DNA of 15,712 nt. It comes from an uncultured Alphaproteobacteria bacterium (GTDB taxonomy: Bacteria > Pseudomonadota > Alphaproteobacteria > RF32 > CAG-239). Each line of letters starts with the position of its first letter. Within the stretch, counting starts at the first letter, position 1. Positions 5,718 through 13,247 of this stretch are shown here, piece by piece. Below the pieces are notes generated by a model. That model did no database searches and was not told where the DNA came from. It was given only the letters and a program-made list of their open reading frames with translations. The stretch is from positions 1 to 15,712 of the forward strand of contig URWU01000012.1 in NCBI GenBank assembly GCA_900551585.1. Direction: 5' to 3'. The position numbers and the translations under genes are program-made.

Positions 5718-6008
5718 ATGAGGGAAATGGTCTTAAAAGCCGTTGCCAATCCGCCCAAAATCTTGTGGGGGCCGTTTCTTCCGGTATTGCTTAATATCGG
5801 ATTGCAGTTCCCTTTGATGTTTATGGCGATTGGTCTCTTCGACATAAACCCTTTGCTGTTCCTTGTCAGTATTGCGGTGATTCACATCTTTATCATCTCT
5901 CTCGGTGTTAAAGAGCCGCACCTCTCAACCATGTTGCAGGCCTTCGGGCAGACTCATAAAACAACGACAAATTTATATAAAGCAAAGGGGATGAAATTTG
6001 CGCCCTGA
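5718..6008 (+). CDS. virB3: VirB3-like T4SS inner-membrane protein
   Basis: This 96-residue protein has the VirB3/TrbD/TraL-type form: a short N-terminus with NPPKILWGPF, two hydrophobic helices (about 20-41 and 45-64), then a cytoplasmic tail with KEPHLSTMLQAFGQT. VirB3 sits in the inner membrane with VirB4 and is needed for pilus assembly and transport. The identification rests on size, two-helix layout and position directly before virB4, to which it is fused in some T4SSs. The start is the ATG at 5718, with AGGGG (5703-5707) 10 nt upstream. The ATG three codons later has GAGGG only 3 nt before it, too close. Its last 11 nt overlap the start of virB4, which implies translational coupling. 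Confidence 0.85.
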   Translation: MREMVLKAVANPPKILWGPFLPVLLNIGLQFPLMFMAIGLFDINPLLFLVSIAVIHIFIISLGVKEPHLSTMLQAFGQTHKTTTNLYKAKGMKFAP

Positions 6009-8433
6009 AGATTTTGATTTTTTTACTATTTTCGTACAAGGCCTCTCCAGCATTGAAGTGGTTGTCGCTTTAATCGGTTTTATTTCTGCGGCGGCCTTTG
6101 CTGGTTTTTGGGCAACGAAATTTGGTCATTATGTCCTGCCTCAGCCAAGTGAGTCGCGGGTTGCTGACTTTTTGCCTTTCAATAAAATCCTCTCGGACGG
6201 TATCACCATCAAGTGCTATAACGGATCAATGGCGCGTGTCTTCCGGGTTGAAGGCGTCGATTTGTCTTTTGTGACCGAAGAAAAAGTTTTTTCAATGCAT
6301 GAAGCGCGCAAATCCTGGATTGACGGCATGTCTGATTTGCAGGTCATCTGCCGCGTGATTACCCTGCGTGAACGAATTTCCCTCGAAGAAGATGCCGGTG
6401 ATTTCGGCAACCAGATTTTAGAGCAGGTGTCGCAAACCTGGGCCAACAACCTCGACCGCGTATTTACCAACCACCACTATATTGTCCTTTCTGTTCCCGA
6501 TCGCCCGGAAGCGCTGAAAGATTTGAACTATGCATCTCAGGCTTTGCTGGCGACTTTGAACGATTACGGCGTCAAAACCCTGTATGAAACGGAAGACAGT
6601 CCGGCCGCAGACAGCCCGTTGTCTGTTTATGCCAAAATCTGCAGCCCGATTTCCAAACCGGAACCCAAAGTTCATGGCGCAGAAGGCTCACAGCTCAATC
6701 AGCTGCTGACCTCCGACCATATCCATTTTACCGGTGAAAACGGCTTGATTAAGTTTTTCTCCGGCGACCGCGAATTGTTTGAAATCACCATGGGTATCCG
6801 TACTTCCGGTGACTATATGGACGAGGGAATGATTGCTTCGCTTTTGTCAATTGACTGCGAACTGACCCTTGTTCACAATATCAAACCGATTTTCAAACCC
6901 CATGCCCGCGCTTTGCTGATGCAGCAACAAAAAATGGCCAGTATTACCAGCTTCTCTCCGGAAGTTATCGGCCAATACAGCGCAGCTTTGTCGGCAATTG
7001 AAGATAGTGACGCCGATTATCAGGCGCTGACGGAATATTCGATGTCCGTCATTCTGAAAGGCGAGACGATGGATGAGATTGAATTTGGCGAAAGCGAAGT
7101 TCAGCGTATCTGCCGTTTGTTCAGTGTGACGCCGGTTCGTGAGGGCTGGGTTTCCGAAGCCACTTTCTTTAATCAGTTTCCGACTTATGAAACTTATCCG
7201 CGGACTTATCGCTATTTGTCGCGCGTTGTTGCCACGGCAATCAGCTTTGACAAGCCGTCGGAAGGTTTTTCAAAATGTGACTGGGGTAAAGGTGCCATCA
7301 GCATTTTCAGGACCACTTCCGGTTCGCCTTATCGTTTCCAGTTCCACGTTTCTCCGGAAGACGCAGCCGTTGGTCACTGTTGTATTATCGGTCCGACCGG
7401 TCAAGGTAAAACCACCTTGCTGACTTTCCTGGCCGGACAAGCTATGCGCCATCGCGATTTGAAAGTCTTCTTCTTTGACCGCCACCGCGGTGCCGAAATC
7501 TTTACCCGTTCAATCGGCGGTGCTTATATCGGCTTTGACGGTGATGAGAAAAACGTTTCAATTAACCCGTTTGACTGCGAAAACAACTCGACTAACCGCG
7601 CCTTTCTGCGTCGTTGGATGAAGGCGATTACCATGGTTGACGACGCTCAGTCCGAAAAAGAAATCGCCCGCGCCGTAACAACGGCTTTTGATTATCTGCG
7701 TCCGGAAGAACGTGTTATGAAAAATCTTTACAAAAGCTGTTTCTCGCCGACCGGCAATATGCGCCGTGAATTGTTCAAATGGGTCAACCCTGACCAATAC
7801 GGCAATATTTTCAATGCCGATACCGATAGTCTGGACTTAAAAAGCAAACGCTTTATGTCTTTTGACTTCACTCATATTTTTGAAGATGAAACACTGGCTC
7901 CGGCGGTCATCAGCTACATCATGCACCGTATTATGTCGGAAACCGGTGATGCCGGTCTGCCGGCTCTGATTATGATTGATGAGACTGCGCCGATGTTAAA
8001 ACACCCGATGTTCCGGGATTACTTCATCATCGGTTTGCAAGAGGGACGTAAAAAACGCCAGGCTTATCTCTGCGCTTTCCAACAACCGAGTATTATTGAT
8101 AAACTGGGCGTCGGCGAAGTTATTCGCGGTCAGTGCCAAACGGTTCTGTTCTTCAGAAACCCGCAGGCTCAGCAGGAAGATTATGCCAACTGGAACCTGA
8201 CCAAGAGTGAAATGGACTTCATCTTCGGCCGTTCATACCGCGATTTTCCTTATGCGATTTTGCTGTCGCGCCCCGCCACCGGTGAATCCGTCATTCTTGA
8301 CGTCGATTTGGGCGGTCTCGGCGTTTATCTGAAACTCTATAACTCGGGCCGCAAAAACGTATTGCTGGTCGAAGAATTAATAAAAGAATATGGCGAAGAC
8401 AAGTTTGTTACAAAATATTTAAATATTGCGTGA
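5998..8433 (+). CDS. virB4: VirB4-family T4SS ATPase
   Basis: This is the ATPase that powers pilin extraction and substrate transport at the inner-membrane base of a T4SS. At 811 residues it has the usual VirB4 length. Residues ~60-430 are the VirB4/TrbE/CagE N-terminal region. The RecA-like motor has Walker A GPTGQGKT (465-472), FFFDRHRG (491-498), Walker B ALIMIDE (656-662), the AFQQPS segment (693-698) and QTVLFFRNPQA (714-724). All catalytic motifs look intact. The start is TTG at 5998: AAAGGGG (5984-5990) sits 7 nt upstream and the next in-frame ATG is 77 codons later, past conserved sequence. A hydrophobic stretch at residues ~20-38 predicts an N-terminal membrane helix. It overlaps virB3 by 11 nt. 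The next gene starts 78 nt later behind its own promoter candidate. Confidence 0.97.
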   Translation: MRPEDFDFFTIFVQGLSSIEVVVALIGFISAAAFAGFWATKFGHYVLPQPSESRVADFLPFNKILSDGITIKCYNGSMARVFRVEGVDLSFVTEEKVFSMHEARKSWIDGMSDLQVICRVITLRERISLEEDAGDFGNQILEQVSQTWANNLDRVFTNHHYIVLSVPDRPEALKDLNYASQALLATLNDYGVKTLYETEDSPAADSPLSVYAKICSPISKPEPKVHGAEGSQLNQLLTSDHIHFTGENGLIKFFSGDRELFEITMGIRTSGDYMDEGMIASLLSIDCELTLVHNIKPIFKPHARALLMQQQKMASITSFSPEVIGQYSAALSAIEDSDADYQALTEYSMSVILKGETMDEIEFGESEVQRICRLFSVTPVREGWVSEATFFNQFPTYETYPRTYRYLSRVVATAISFDKPSEGFSKCDWGKGAISIFRTTSGSPYRFQFHVSPEDAAVGHCCIIGPTGQGKTTLLTFLAGQAMRHRDLKVFFFDRHRGAEIFTRSIGGAYIGFDGDEKNVSINPFDCENNSTNRAFLRRWMKAITMVDDAQSEKEIARAVTTAFDYLRPEERVMKNLYKSCFSPTGNMRRELFKWVNPDQYGNIFNADTDSLDLKSKRFMSFDFTHIFEDETLAPAVISYIMHRIMSETGDAGLPALIMIDETAPMLKHPMFRDYFIIGLQEGRKKRQAYLCAFQQPSIIDKLGVGEVIRGQCQTVLFFRNPQAQQEDYANWNLTKSEMDFIFGRSYRDFPYAILLSRPATGESVILDVDLGGLGVYLKLYNSGRKNVLLVEELIKEYGEDKFVTKYLNIA

Positions 8434-8448
8434 TATAGATGATTCGCA

Positions 8449-8477
8449 TTTATTATAAGTTAGTTTTTTGCTATACT
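8449..8477 (+). promoter_or_regulatory. Extended -10 promoter candidate for the coiled-coil gene run
   Basis: TG-C-TATACT (8469-8477) is an extended -10 element with TATACT at 8472-8477. The -35 region TTTATT (8449-8454), 17 nt away, is weak, as is common for extended -10 promoters. The start site would be near 8484, giving a ~28-nt leader before the ATG at 8512. Confidence 0.55.
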
Positions 8478-8511
8478 GACTTTATATGACACTATTTAGC
8501 GGAGGTGTAAC

Positions 8512-9450
8512 ATGTTGGCTTTTCGTAGAATTCTTACCTGTTTGTTCTTAGGGGCATTTATCCTTGTGCAAACTCCCCAGTCGGCCAATGCTTTCGGTAT
8601 TCCCTCTATTGACATTCAGGGTTTGTTTCAAGCCATCAAACGTGCACTGACGGACGTTCAAAACTCCAAGCAGCTGGCTTTTGCCGGCAAGGCGGCCAAA
8701 GGAATTCAGGGCGCTTTGGGCAAATTTAATGAAGCCATGAACGGTTTTATCAAAAACAATATCACCGAACGTGTCAAAAAATTAAAAGAAGCCAAAGAGA
8801 AATATGAGAAAAAATTAGAAGCCGCTAAAAACAACAAATATGTCAAAAAAGCCAAAGAAACTGCCGACAAAGTCAAAGAAGGCAAGAAGCTTATAGAGCA
8901 AGGCAACGCGTTGCTAAAGCAAGCCAAAGAACTTCAGACTCAGGCTGATAAACTCAAAAGTGATGCTAATAATGCTATCAAAGAAATTGAGCGTATGCAA
9001 GGGGAATCCAAGAATCTGATTGCTGAAGGAAAGTCTTTGTTAAACGAAGCTGAAAACTTAGCTAAAAGGGGACCGCAAATGCTGAAGGAAGGGCAAGAGC
9101 TTCTGTCTGCGGCCAACAGTATGATTTCTCAAGGAACGGGCGCTATTGGTAATTTATCTGTAAAAGATGCCAAAAAGGTTTATGAAGAGGGTATGGCCAA
9201 GAAAAAAGAAGCAGAGGCTTTGATTGCTGAAGCTAAGGCTATTCCGAATAAAGTTGAAGAGCTAAAAACAAGAGGCGATGATTATATCAACCGCGCTGAT
9301 CAGCTTGTTAAAGATGCGGAAAAGCTTGCTAAGAATTGCAAAGAAATGAAAGATCAGGCCGAAGATTTATATAAGCAGGCTAAAGACTTGGCTAAACAGG
9401 GTGAGCAGTTCATTAAAGATTCTGCTTCCTACGGCAAAGACTTGTTTTAA
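8512..9450 (+). CDS. Exported coiled-coil protein with VirB5-like N-terminus
   Basis: This 312-residue protein has a signal peptide (1-27, ending SANA). The start has a strong GGAGGTG (8501-8507). The mature protein begins FGIPSIDIQGLFQAIKRAL, which recalls the opening of VirB5/TraC minor pilins (GIPV-D...L...). Residues ~85-305 are almost all Lys/Glu/Ala/Gln-rich helix with leucines every 3-4 residues and frequent 11-residue periodicity (AKELQTQADKL-type units), including several G-x-x-L-L steps. It has one cysteine and no membrane helix after the signal. A long periplasmic or surface rod is expected. The VirB5 link is suggestive only; most of the protein is low-complexity coiled coil, which gives false matches easily. 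It is first of six same-strand genes. Confidence 0.7.
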   Translation: MLAFRRILTCLFLGAFILVQTPQSANAFGIPSIDIQGLFQAIKRALTDVQNSKQLAFAGKAAKGIQGALGKFNEAMNGFIKNNITERVKKLKEAKEKYEKKLEAAKNNKYVKKAKETADKVKEGKKLIEQGNALLKQAKELQTQADKLKSDANNAIKEIERMQGESKNLIAEGKSLLNEAENLAKRGPQMLKEGQELLSAANSMISQGTGAIGNLSVKDAKKVYEEGMAKKKEAEALIAEAKAIPNKVEELKTRGDDYINRADQLVKDAEKLAKNCKEMKDQAEDLYKQAKDLAKQGEQFIKDSASYGKDLF

Positions 9451-9492
9451 CAAAGATAAATCAGGAAACCGAGGTTAATTGGGAGATTAATT

Positions 9493-10614
9493 ATGAACAA
9501 GTTTACTAAAAATTTTTCAATGATGATAGCTGGTTTTGCCGTTTCTCTGGCAATCTTGCTGAACACGGTTCCCGAGGCTCGTGCCGAAGATTTGGATACG
9601 ATTATTGCCCGTCTTAAATCAGAAGTTGCCGGTCTGGATGAATATCAGCAGGAATCAGCGCAAAGCATTTCTCAGGTTGAAACTGAATATAAGGATGTCT
9701 TGGAAAAATATCGTGAGGAAGCAGCAAAAGAGAGTACTGTGACTGATTATGACGCCAAAATAGCTGAAGCTAAGGCTAAGCGCCAGGCCGAAAAGATTGA
9801 TGTCAGCGCTGACAGCGAAGTAGATTTGTTCGGCTCTTCTGAAGAAACTTCAGAAACCAAAGCTGTTGCCGAAAAGGCGCCTGCCGCTGAAAAAGCCGCT
9901 CCCAAGGCTGAACCGGCTGCCGCACGTCCGGCTTATCCGCTGGAGCGCAATCCCCGCTATGTTGCTCCCTCTTCACAAAACTCAGGCGGCAGCAAGCGCG
10001 GCCGCCGCCCGTTCACCCGCAGCGACAACAATCTTGACACGTCAGAAATTTATTACGCCAGCCGCAGTTACAGCGAAAACTTCGGTTTTGCCAAAGAAGA
10101 AACCGGCGGCGTTTATACCGGAACAACTGAAGAAAATGTGTTCGTCTTCTCGGATAACCTGGCCAACTATTGCCAGATTGATACCAAATCTCTGGATAAG
10201 ATGATTGATTGCTTAAATAAAATTGTCAAAGACAAATCAGGCAAAAGTCAGTCTGTTATTGATAATGTAACGACAATGGTTTCGGAATCATTACAAGATT
10301 TAACCAGCCACGCAGTTGCTGACAGCGCCCGCTATAAAAATGACTCTTCGGGATATGAAAAAAATGTTTTGCTTCCGCTGCAGGAAAAATCATCAAAAGC
10401 AACCGATGAGCGCGGTGATATTGAAGTCTTGACTTTGACGGATATGGAAGCTTTGAAGCTCAAAAACAAAATTTTGCAGACTTATGCAACCATGCTGTCG
10501 GTAGATTCTTTCCGCGCCATCAGCACCTTTGAAGTCAGTAATAAAGATATGACGGATATTGATGAAGAATATAATGCGGAAGTTGAAAAAAAATCATCTG
10601 GCAACGGTAAATAA
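9493..10614 (+). CDS. Exported protein: coiled coil, Ala/Pro linker and C-terminal helical domain
   Basis: The family is not recognised. A signal peptide (1-31, ending EARA) is followed by a helical, charged segment (32-105), a low-complexity Ala/Glu/Lys/Pro linker (106-160) and a basic patch SKRGRRPFTR (167-176). An aromatic-rich stretch (184-220) leads into a helical C-terminal domain (~218-360) with two cysteines (227, 240). The end of that domain (DMEALKLKNKILQTYATML ... STF) resembles in spacing the end of the gene at 11366 (LKVKNLIALRDYARLL ... LTF), so a shared module is likely. GGGAG (9481-9485) lies 7 nt before the ATG. It sits 42 nt after the previous gene and 14 nt before the next, consistent with one operon. 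A T4SS periplasmic part is inferred from context alone. Confidence 0.65.
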   Translation: MNKFTKNFSMMIAGFAVSLAILLNTVPEARAEDLDTIIARLKSEVAGLDEYQQESAQSISQVETEYKDVLEKYREEAAKESTVTDYDAKIAEAKAKRQAEKIDVSADSEVDLFGSSEETSETKAVAEKAPAAEKAAPKAEPAAARPAYPLERNPRYVAPSSQNSGGSKRGRRPFTRSDNNLDTSEIYYASRSYSENFGFAKEETGGVYTGTTEENVFVFSDNLANYCQIDTKSLDKMIDCLNKIVKDKSGKSQSVIDNVTTMVSESLQDLTSHAVADSARYKNDSSGYEKNVLLPLQEKSSKATDERGDIEVLTLTDMEALKLKNKILQTYATMLSVDSFRAISTFEVSNKDMTDIDEEYNAEVEKKSSGNGK

Positions 10615-10628
10615 CCGGGAGAAAGATA

Positions 10629-11369
10629 ATGTTGCATCAACTTAAAATATTTATCTTGCTTCTGCTGGGAGGAGTGCTCTGCAGCTCAAAAGCCTTTGCT
10701 TTCTTCCCGATACCCGTGCCGTTGATTGGTACCGACGTTGCCAATAACACGATGGACTTGGGCGAAAACCTGAATGCCATCGGCGAGCAGGTGGAGCAGG
10801 TTCAAACGACCATCGAGAAAACCCGTGAAGAGATTAAATCCGGCAGTTTTGGCTTTGACGCGATTAAAGGCTATACGGAATCATTAAAAGCCATGGACAT
10901 CAAAAAAATGGTTCCCGAGCTGAAACTCCCGAAACAACTGGCGCCTCTGATTAATAAAGCTGATGCGGCCGCAGCTGCAGCCAATAAACTTTATGCCAAC
11001 ACTTACTCTGAAAAAGGCAACCATATGGAGCAGGCCAAAATCAACGCCCGCAAAAGGACAGAACTGCTGCAGATGAATGCTGCGGCAATGTATGCCCATG
11101 CGCTGGCGGCCCGTGTCCATCTTGCCAAAGAACGGGAACTCCCTGATGTTTCTTTGGAAAACAAAAATACCCGCGAGCTGATTCAGGCCAACCGCGCCTT
11201 GTCTGAAAAAATGGTCAAACGCTGGAATGATATTCTCTTTATGGAATCTCAAATTGCCGAATATCGCTCAACACAGGTTTTAACAGGTTTTGTTTTAACA
11301 GCCCAACAGGCTGCCGAGCGCGGAATTACGGAAGATAAGAAAGATACAACGGAAGGAGAGAGCAAATGA
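10629..11369 (+). CDS. Exported helical protein, possible VirB5-like minor pilin
   Basis: At 246 residues it is the size of VirB5/TraC proteins and has the same plan. A signal peptide (1-24, ending KAFA) precedes a short hydrophobic lead FFPIPVPLIG, then a long helical body (40-90, 110-235) rich in Glu, Gln, Ala and Asn. The C-terminal part contains TRELIQANRALSEKMVKRWN (181-200), reminiscent of the NxxL...EKM helices in VirB5-family C-termini. VirB5 is a minor subunit at the pilus tip that helps adhesion and assembly. The match is by pattern, not alignment. GGGAG (10618-10622) precedes the ATG. Its stop overlaps the next start as ATGA (11366-11369), so the two are translationally coupled. 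Confidence 0.65.
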   Translation: MLHQLKIFILLLLGGVLCSSKAFAFFPIPVPLIGTDVANNTMDLGENLNAIGEQVEQVQTTIEKTREEIKSGSFGFDAIKGYTESLKAMDIKKMVPELKLPKQLAPLINKADAAAAAANKLYANTYSEKGNHMEQAKINARKRTELLQMNAAAMYAHALAARVHLAKERELPDVSLENKNTRELIQANRALSEKMVKRWNDILFMESQIAEYRSTQVLTGFVLTAQQAAERGITEDKKDTTEGESK

Positions 11370-12529
11370 GAAAGATTATCTGCATAACTTTGCTCATCGG
11401 TTTGTTCTCCTTTGCCGGAGCGCGCCCTGCCGAGGCTTGGCTGATTGCAAAATTTTCTAATATGGCAGAAGACGCCACCACGGCGATTTCAAAATTCGGC
11501 AAAGATGTCCAGAATGCCATGGATAAAGTTGCCAACTCGACCGTTGCCAAGACGATTGGTAAAGGTTTTACCGAAGCCCGTGACTGGACTGAAAAAAATG
11601 TCAGCAAATTAAGAGATTTTGCCGAGGAAGCCAAAGAAAACGCCAATGCGATTAAAGGCGCCGTTGATGAAGTTAAAAACAGCGACCTCGCCAAATATAA
11701 GCAATTGACCGATGACGTCAAAAATATTACCGACCAGATGAAGACCATTACGGCCGAAATGGAAGGGATGCAAAGCGAGCTGAAAGGGGCTTATGACGCG
11801 CAGATTGCCCAGATTGACGGCAAGCGCACAACCACGCTTGATAATATGTCTATGCTGAAAAAACTCATGCAGGAACATCCGACCCAGATTGATGTTTATC
11901 AGAAACAATATGATGCAATGCAGGCTGATATCGCCGGCTATGATAAGGATATCAAAAATCTGAACGAGAGGTTTAGTTCCGAACTGCAAAATATTCTGGG
12001 GCCGAAACAAAAGGAACTTAAAAATCTGAAAAAAGATTTAACCAAGCTGAGACGCGATTTGGAAATCATTGCCGGTATGACCGGTGATGAGCCGACCGCT
12101 GCCGAGGCTTTGAGTAATACGGCAAACCTGTATTTCCAGCAATACGACGAAGATGAGGATACCAAACGTCAGGATGAAATCCGCCGCAATCGTCTGTTGG
12201 AGCGCCGCCGCAGTATCTTTGACGCTTATACGCAGTCCATTGCGTTTATTCCCGAGCTTGTTACCCGCGACCACGAAGGTGAAGATCAGGGCTATGCCGC
12301 TTCCACGTTTGATACCACCGGCGGTGCCTGGGGTGCTGACGCGGAATTGAAAGTCAAAAACCTGATAGCTTTGCGTGATTATGCCCGCCTGCTGGTTTAT
12401 GATTTGAAAATGCAGACAGCCAATCAGGTTTCTATTCTGACTTTTTACAAGTTGAAGAAACCTTTGACGAATATTTCGGAGTTTAACCTTGATGACTATG
12501 TTTATAAAATGCCGAAAGGGAGTAAGTAA
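11366..12529 (+). CDS. Exported coiled-coil protein
   Basis: The family is not recognised. The 387-residue protein has a signal peptide (1-24, ending PAEA) and an amphipathic helical N-terminal part (25-80). A long coiled coil follows (~85-225) with strong leucine/methionine heptads (DDVKNITDQMKTITAEMEGM, then a second arm ending LKNLKKDLTKLRRDLEII), which may fold back as a hairpin. The C-terminal domain (~226-387) includes a basic run RRNRLLERRRSIFDAYTQSI and AELKVKNLIALRDYARLLVY, echoing the C-termini of the genes on either side. There are no cysteines in the mature part. AAGGAG (11353-11358) lies inside the end of the previous gene, with a 4-nt start/stop overlap. A structural periplasmic role in the T4SS is inferred from neighbours. 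Confidence 0.65.
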   Translation: MRKIICITLLIGLFSFAGARPAEAWLIAKFSNMAEDATTAISKFGKDVQNAMDKVANSTVAKTIGKGFTEARDWTEKNVSKLRDFAEEAKENANAIKGAVDEVKNSDLAKYKQLTDDVKNITDQMKTITAEMEGMQSELKGAYDAQIAQIDGKRTTTLDNMSMLKKLMQEHPTQIDVYQKQYDAMQADIAGYDKDIKNLNERFSSELQNILGPKQKELKNLKKDLTKLRRDLEIIAGMTGDEPTAAEALSNTANLYFQQYDEDEDTKRQDEIRRNRLLERRRSIFDAYTQSIAFIPELVTRDHEGEDQGYAASTFDTTGGAWGADAELKVKNLIALRDYARLLVYDLKMQTANQVSILTFYKLKKPLTNISEFNLDDYVYKMPKGSK

Positions 12530-12531
12530 TT

Positions 12532-13221
12532 ATGACAAAATTCAGCTTTAAATACTTATTTATCTTTTTGGCCATGTCTTTCAGCCTGACCTGCATGCCG
12601 GTTTACAAAGAGGCTCATGCCTTGTTTGACCCGGGCAGCATGGTAACGCAGGTTCCGAATACCATCAAGTCTTATGCCAACAAAGTCACAACTTTTGCCA
12701 ACAAGGTCGTCAAAGGAATTCTGCAGGCTTATAAATCTATTCAGGATTTCTTCAAAAACCTGTTCAGCAAAAAGAGTACCAAGGTTCCCGGCACCAAAGA
12801 AATCAAAAAAAGTAAAGTAGCCGACATTGAAGACGAAGCCTCCGTTCGTGAAGCTTTTCCGAAGCTGTTCTTCCAGTATCCGTCATTAGATCCGGTTGTT
12901 CAGCGTCAATACCGCGAAAAAGGCCAGGAATTTTATGAAGATACCGTGATTGAGGCCTTTACGGCAGTTCGCGAGCTCGAAAAACAATTAGGCGCGCTGG
13001 ACGTCAAAATCGCCGAGACCAAAACGCAATATACCAAAGCCGATGACTTAAACGGCGGTTTGAACAACAACTATATGATTAATGTGGCTACCGATCAGGT
13101 TCTGACCATTATTCAGGAACTGGTTGCGATAAAATCGCAGCTTACGGCAGCCAAAGCGGTACAGGGCGAGGTTGATCCGCTTTATACCGGTAATGAAGAA
13201 TCAAGTTTCAAAAGCGAATAG
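12532..13221 (+). CDS. Exported helical protein of the T4SS cluster
   Basis: The family is not recognised. The 229-residue protein has a signal peptide (1-30, ending KEAHA). A Cys at position 21 does not fit a lipobox (LTC lacks a small residue at -1). The mature part starts LFDPGSM, then has amphipathic helices with Asn/Lys (41-75), a basic linker (80-100) and a C-terminal helical domain (~105-215) with VREAFPKLFFQYPSLDP and a closing helix pair ending LTIIQELVAIKSQL. The pattern is close to that of VirB5-like C-termini and to the two previous genes. AAAGGGAG (12515-12522) lies within the last codons of the gene before, and only 2 nt separate stop and start, so coupled translation is likely. 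Confidence 0.65.
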   Translation: MTKFSFKYLFIFLAMSFSLTCMPVYKEAHALFDPGSMVTQVPNTIKSYANKVTTFANKVVKGILQAYKSIQDFFKNLFSKKSTKVPGTKEIKKSKVADIEDEASVREAFPKLFFQYPSLDPVVQRQYREKGQEFYEDTVIEAFTAVRELEKQLGALDVKIAETKTQYTKADDLNGGLNNNYMINVATDQVLTIIQELVAIKSQLTAAKAVQGEVDPLYTGNEESSFKSE

Positions 13222-13247
13222 AAGCTGTATTATTGGGAGTAACGTCA

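Noticed and set aside
8512..9450. Calling the coiled-coil protein a definite VirB5
   Set aside because: Only the first ~25 mature residues resemble VirB5 openings; the rest is low-complexity helix that matches many unrelated proteins.
12532..12627. Possible lipoprotein signal (LTC at residues 19-21)
   Set aside because: The residue before Cys is Thr, not Gly/Ala/Ser, and a better signal peptidase I site (EAHA) follows. The same reasoning excludes LC in the 10629 signal peptide.
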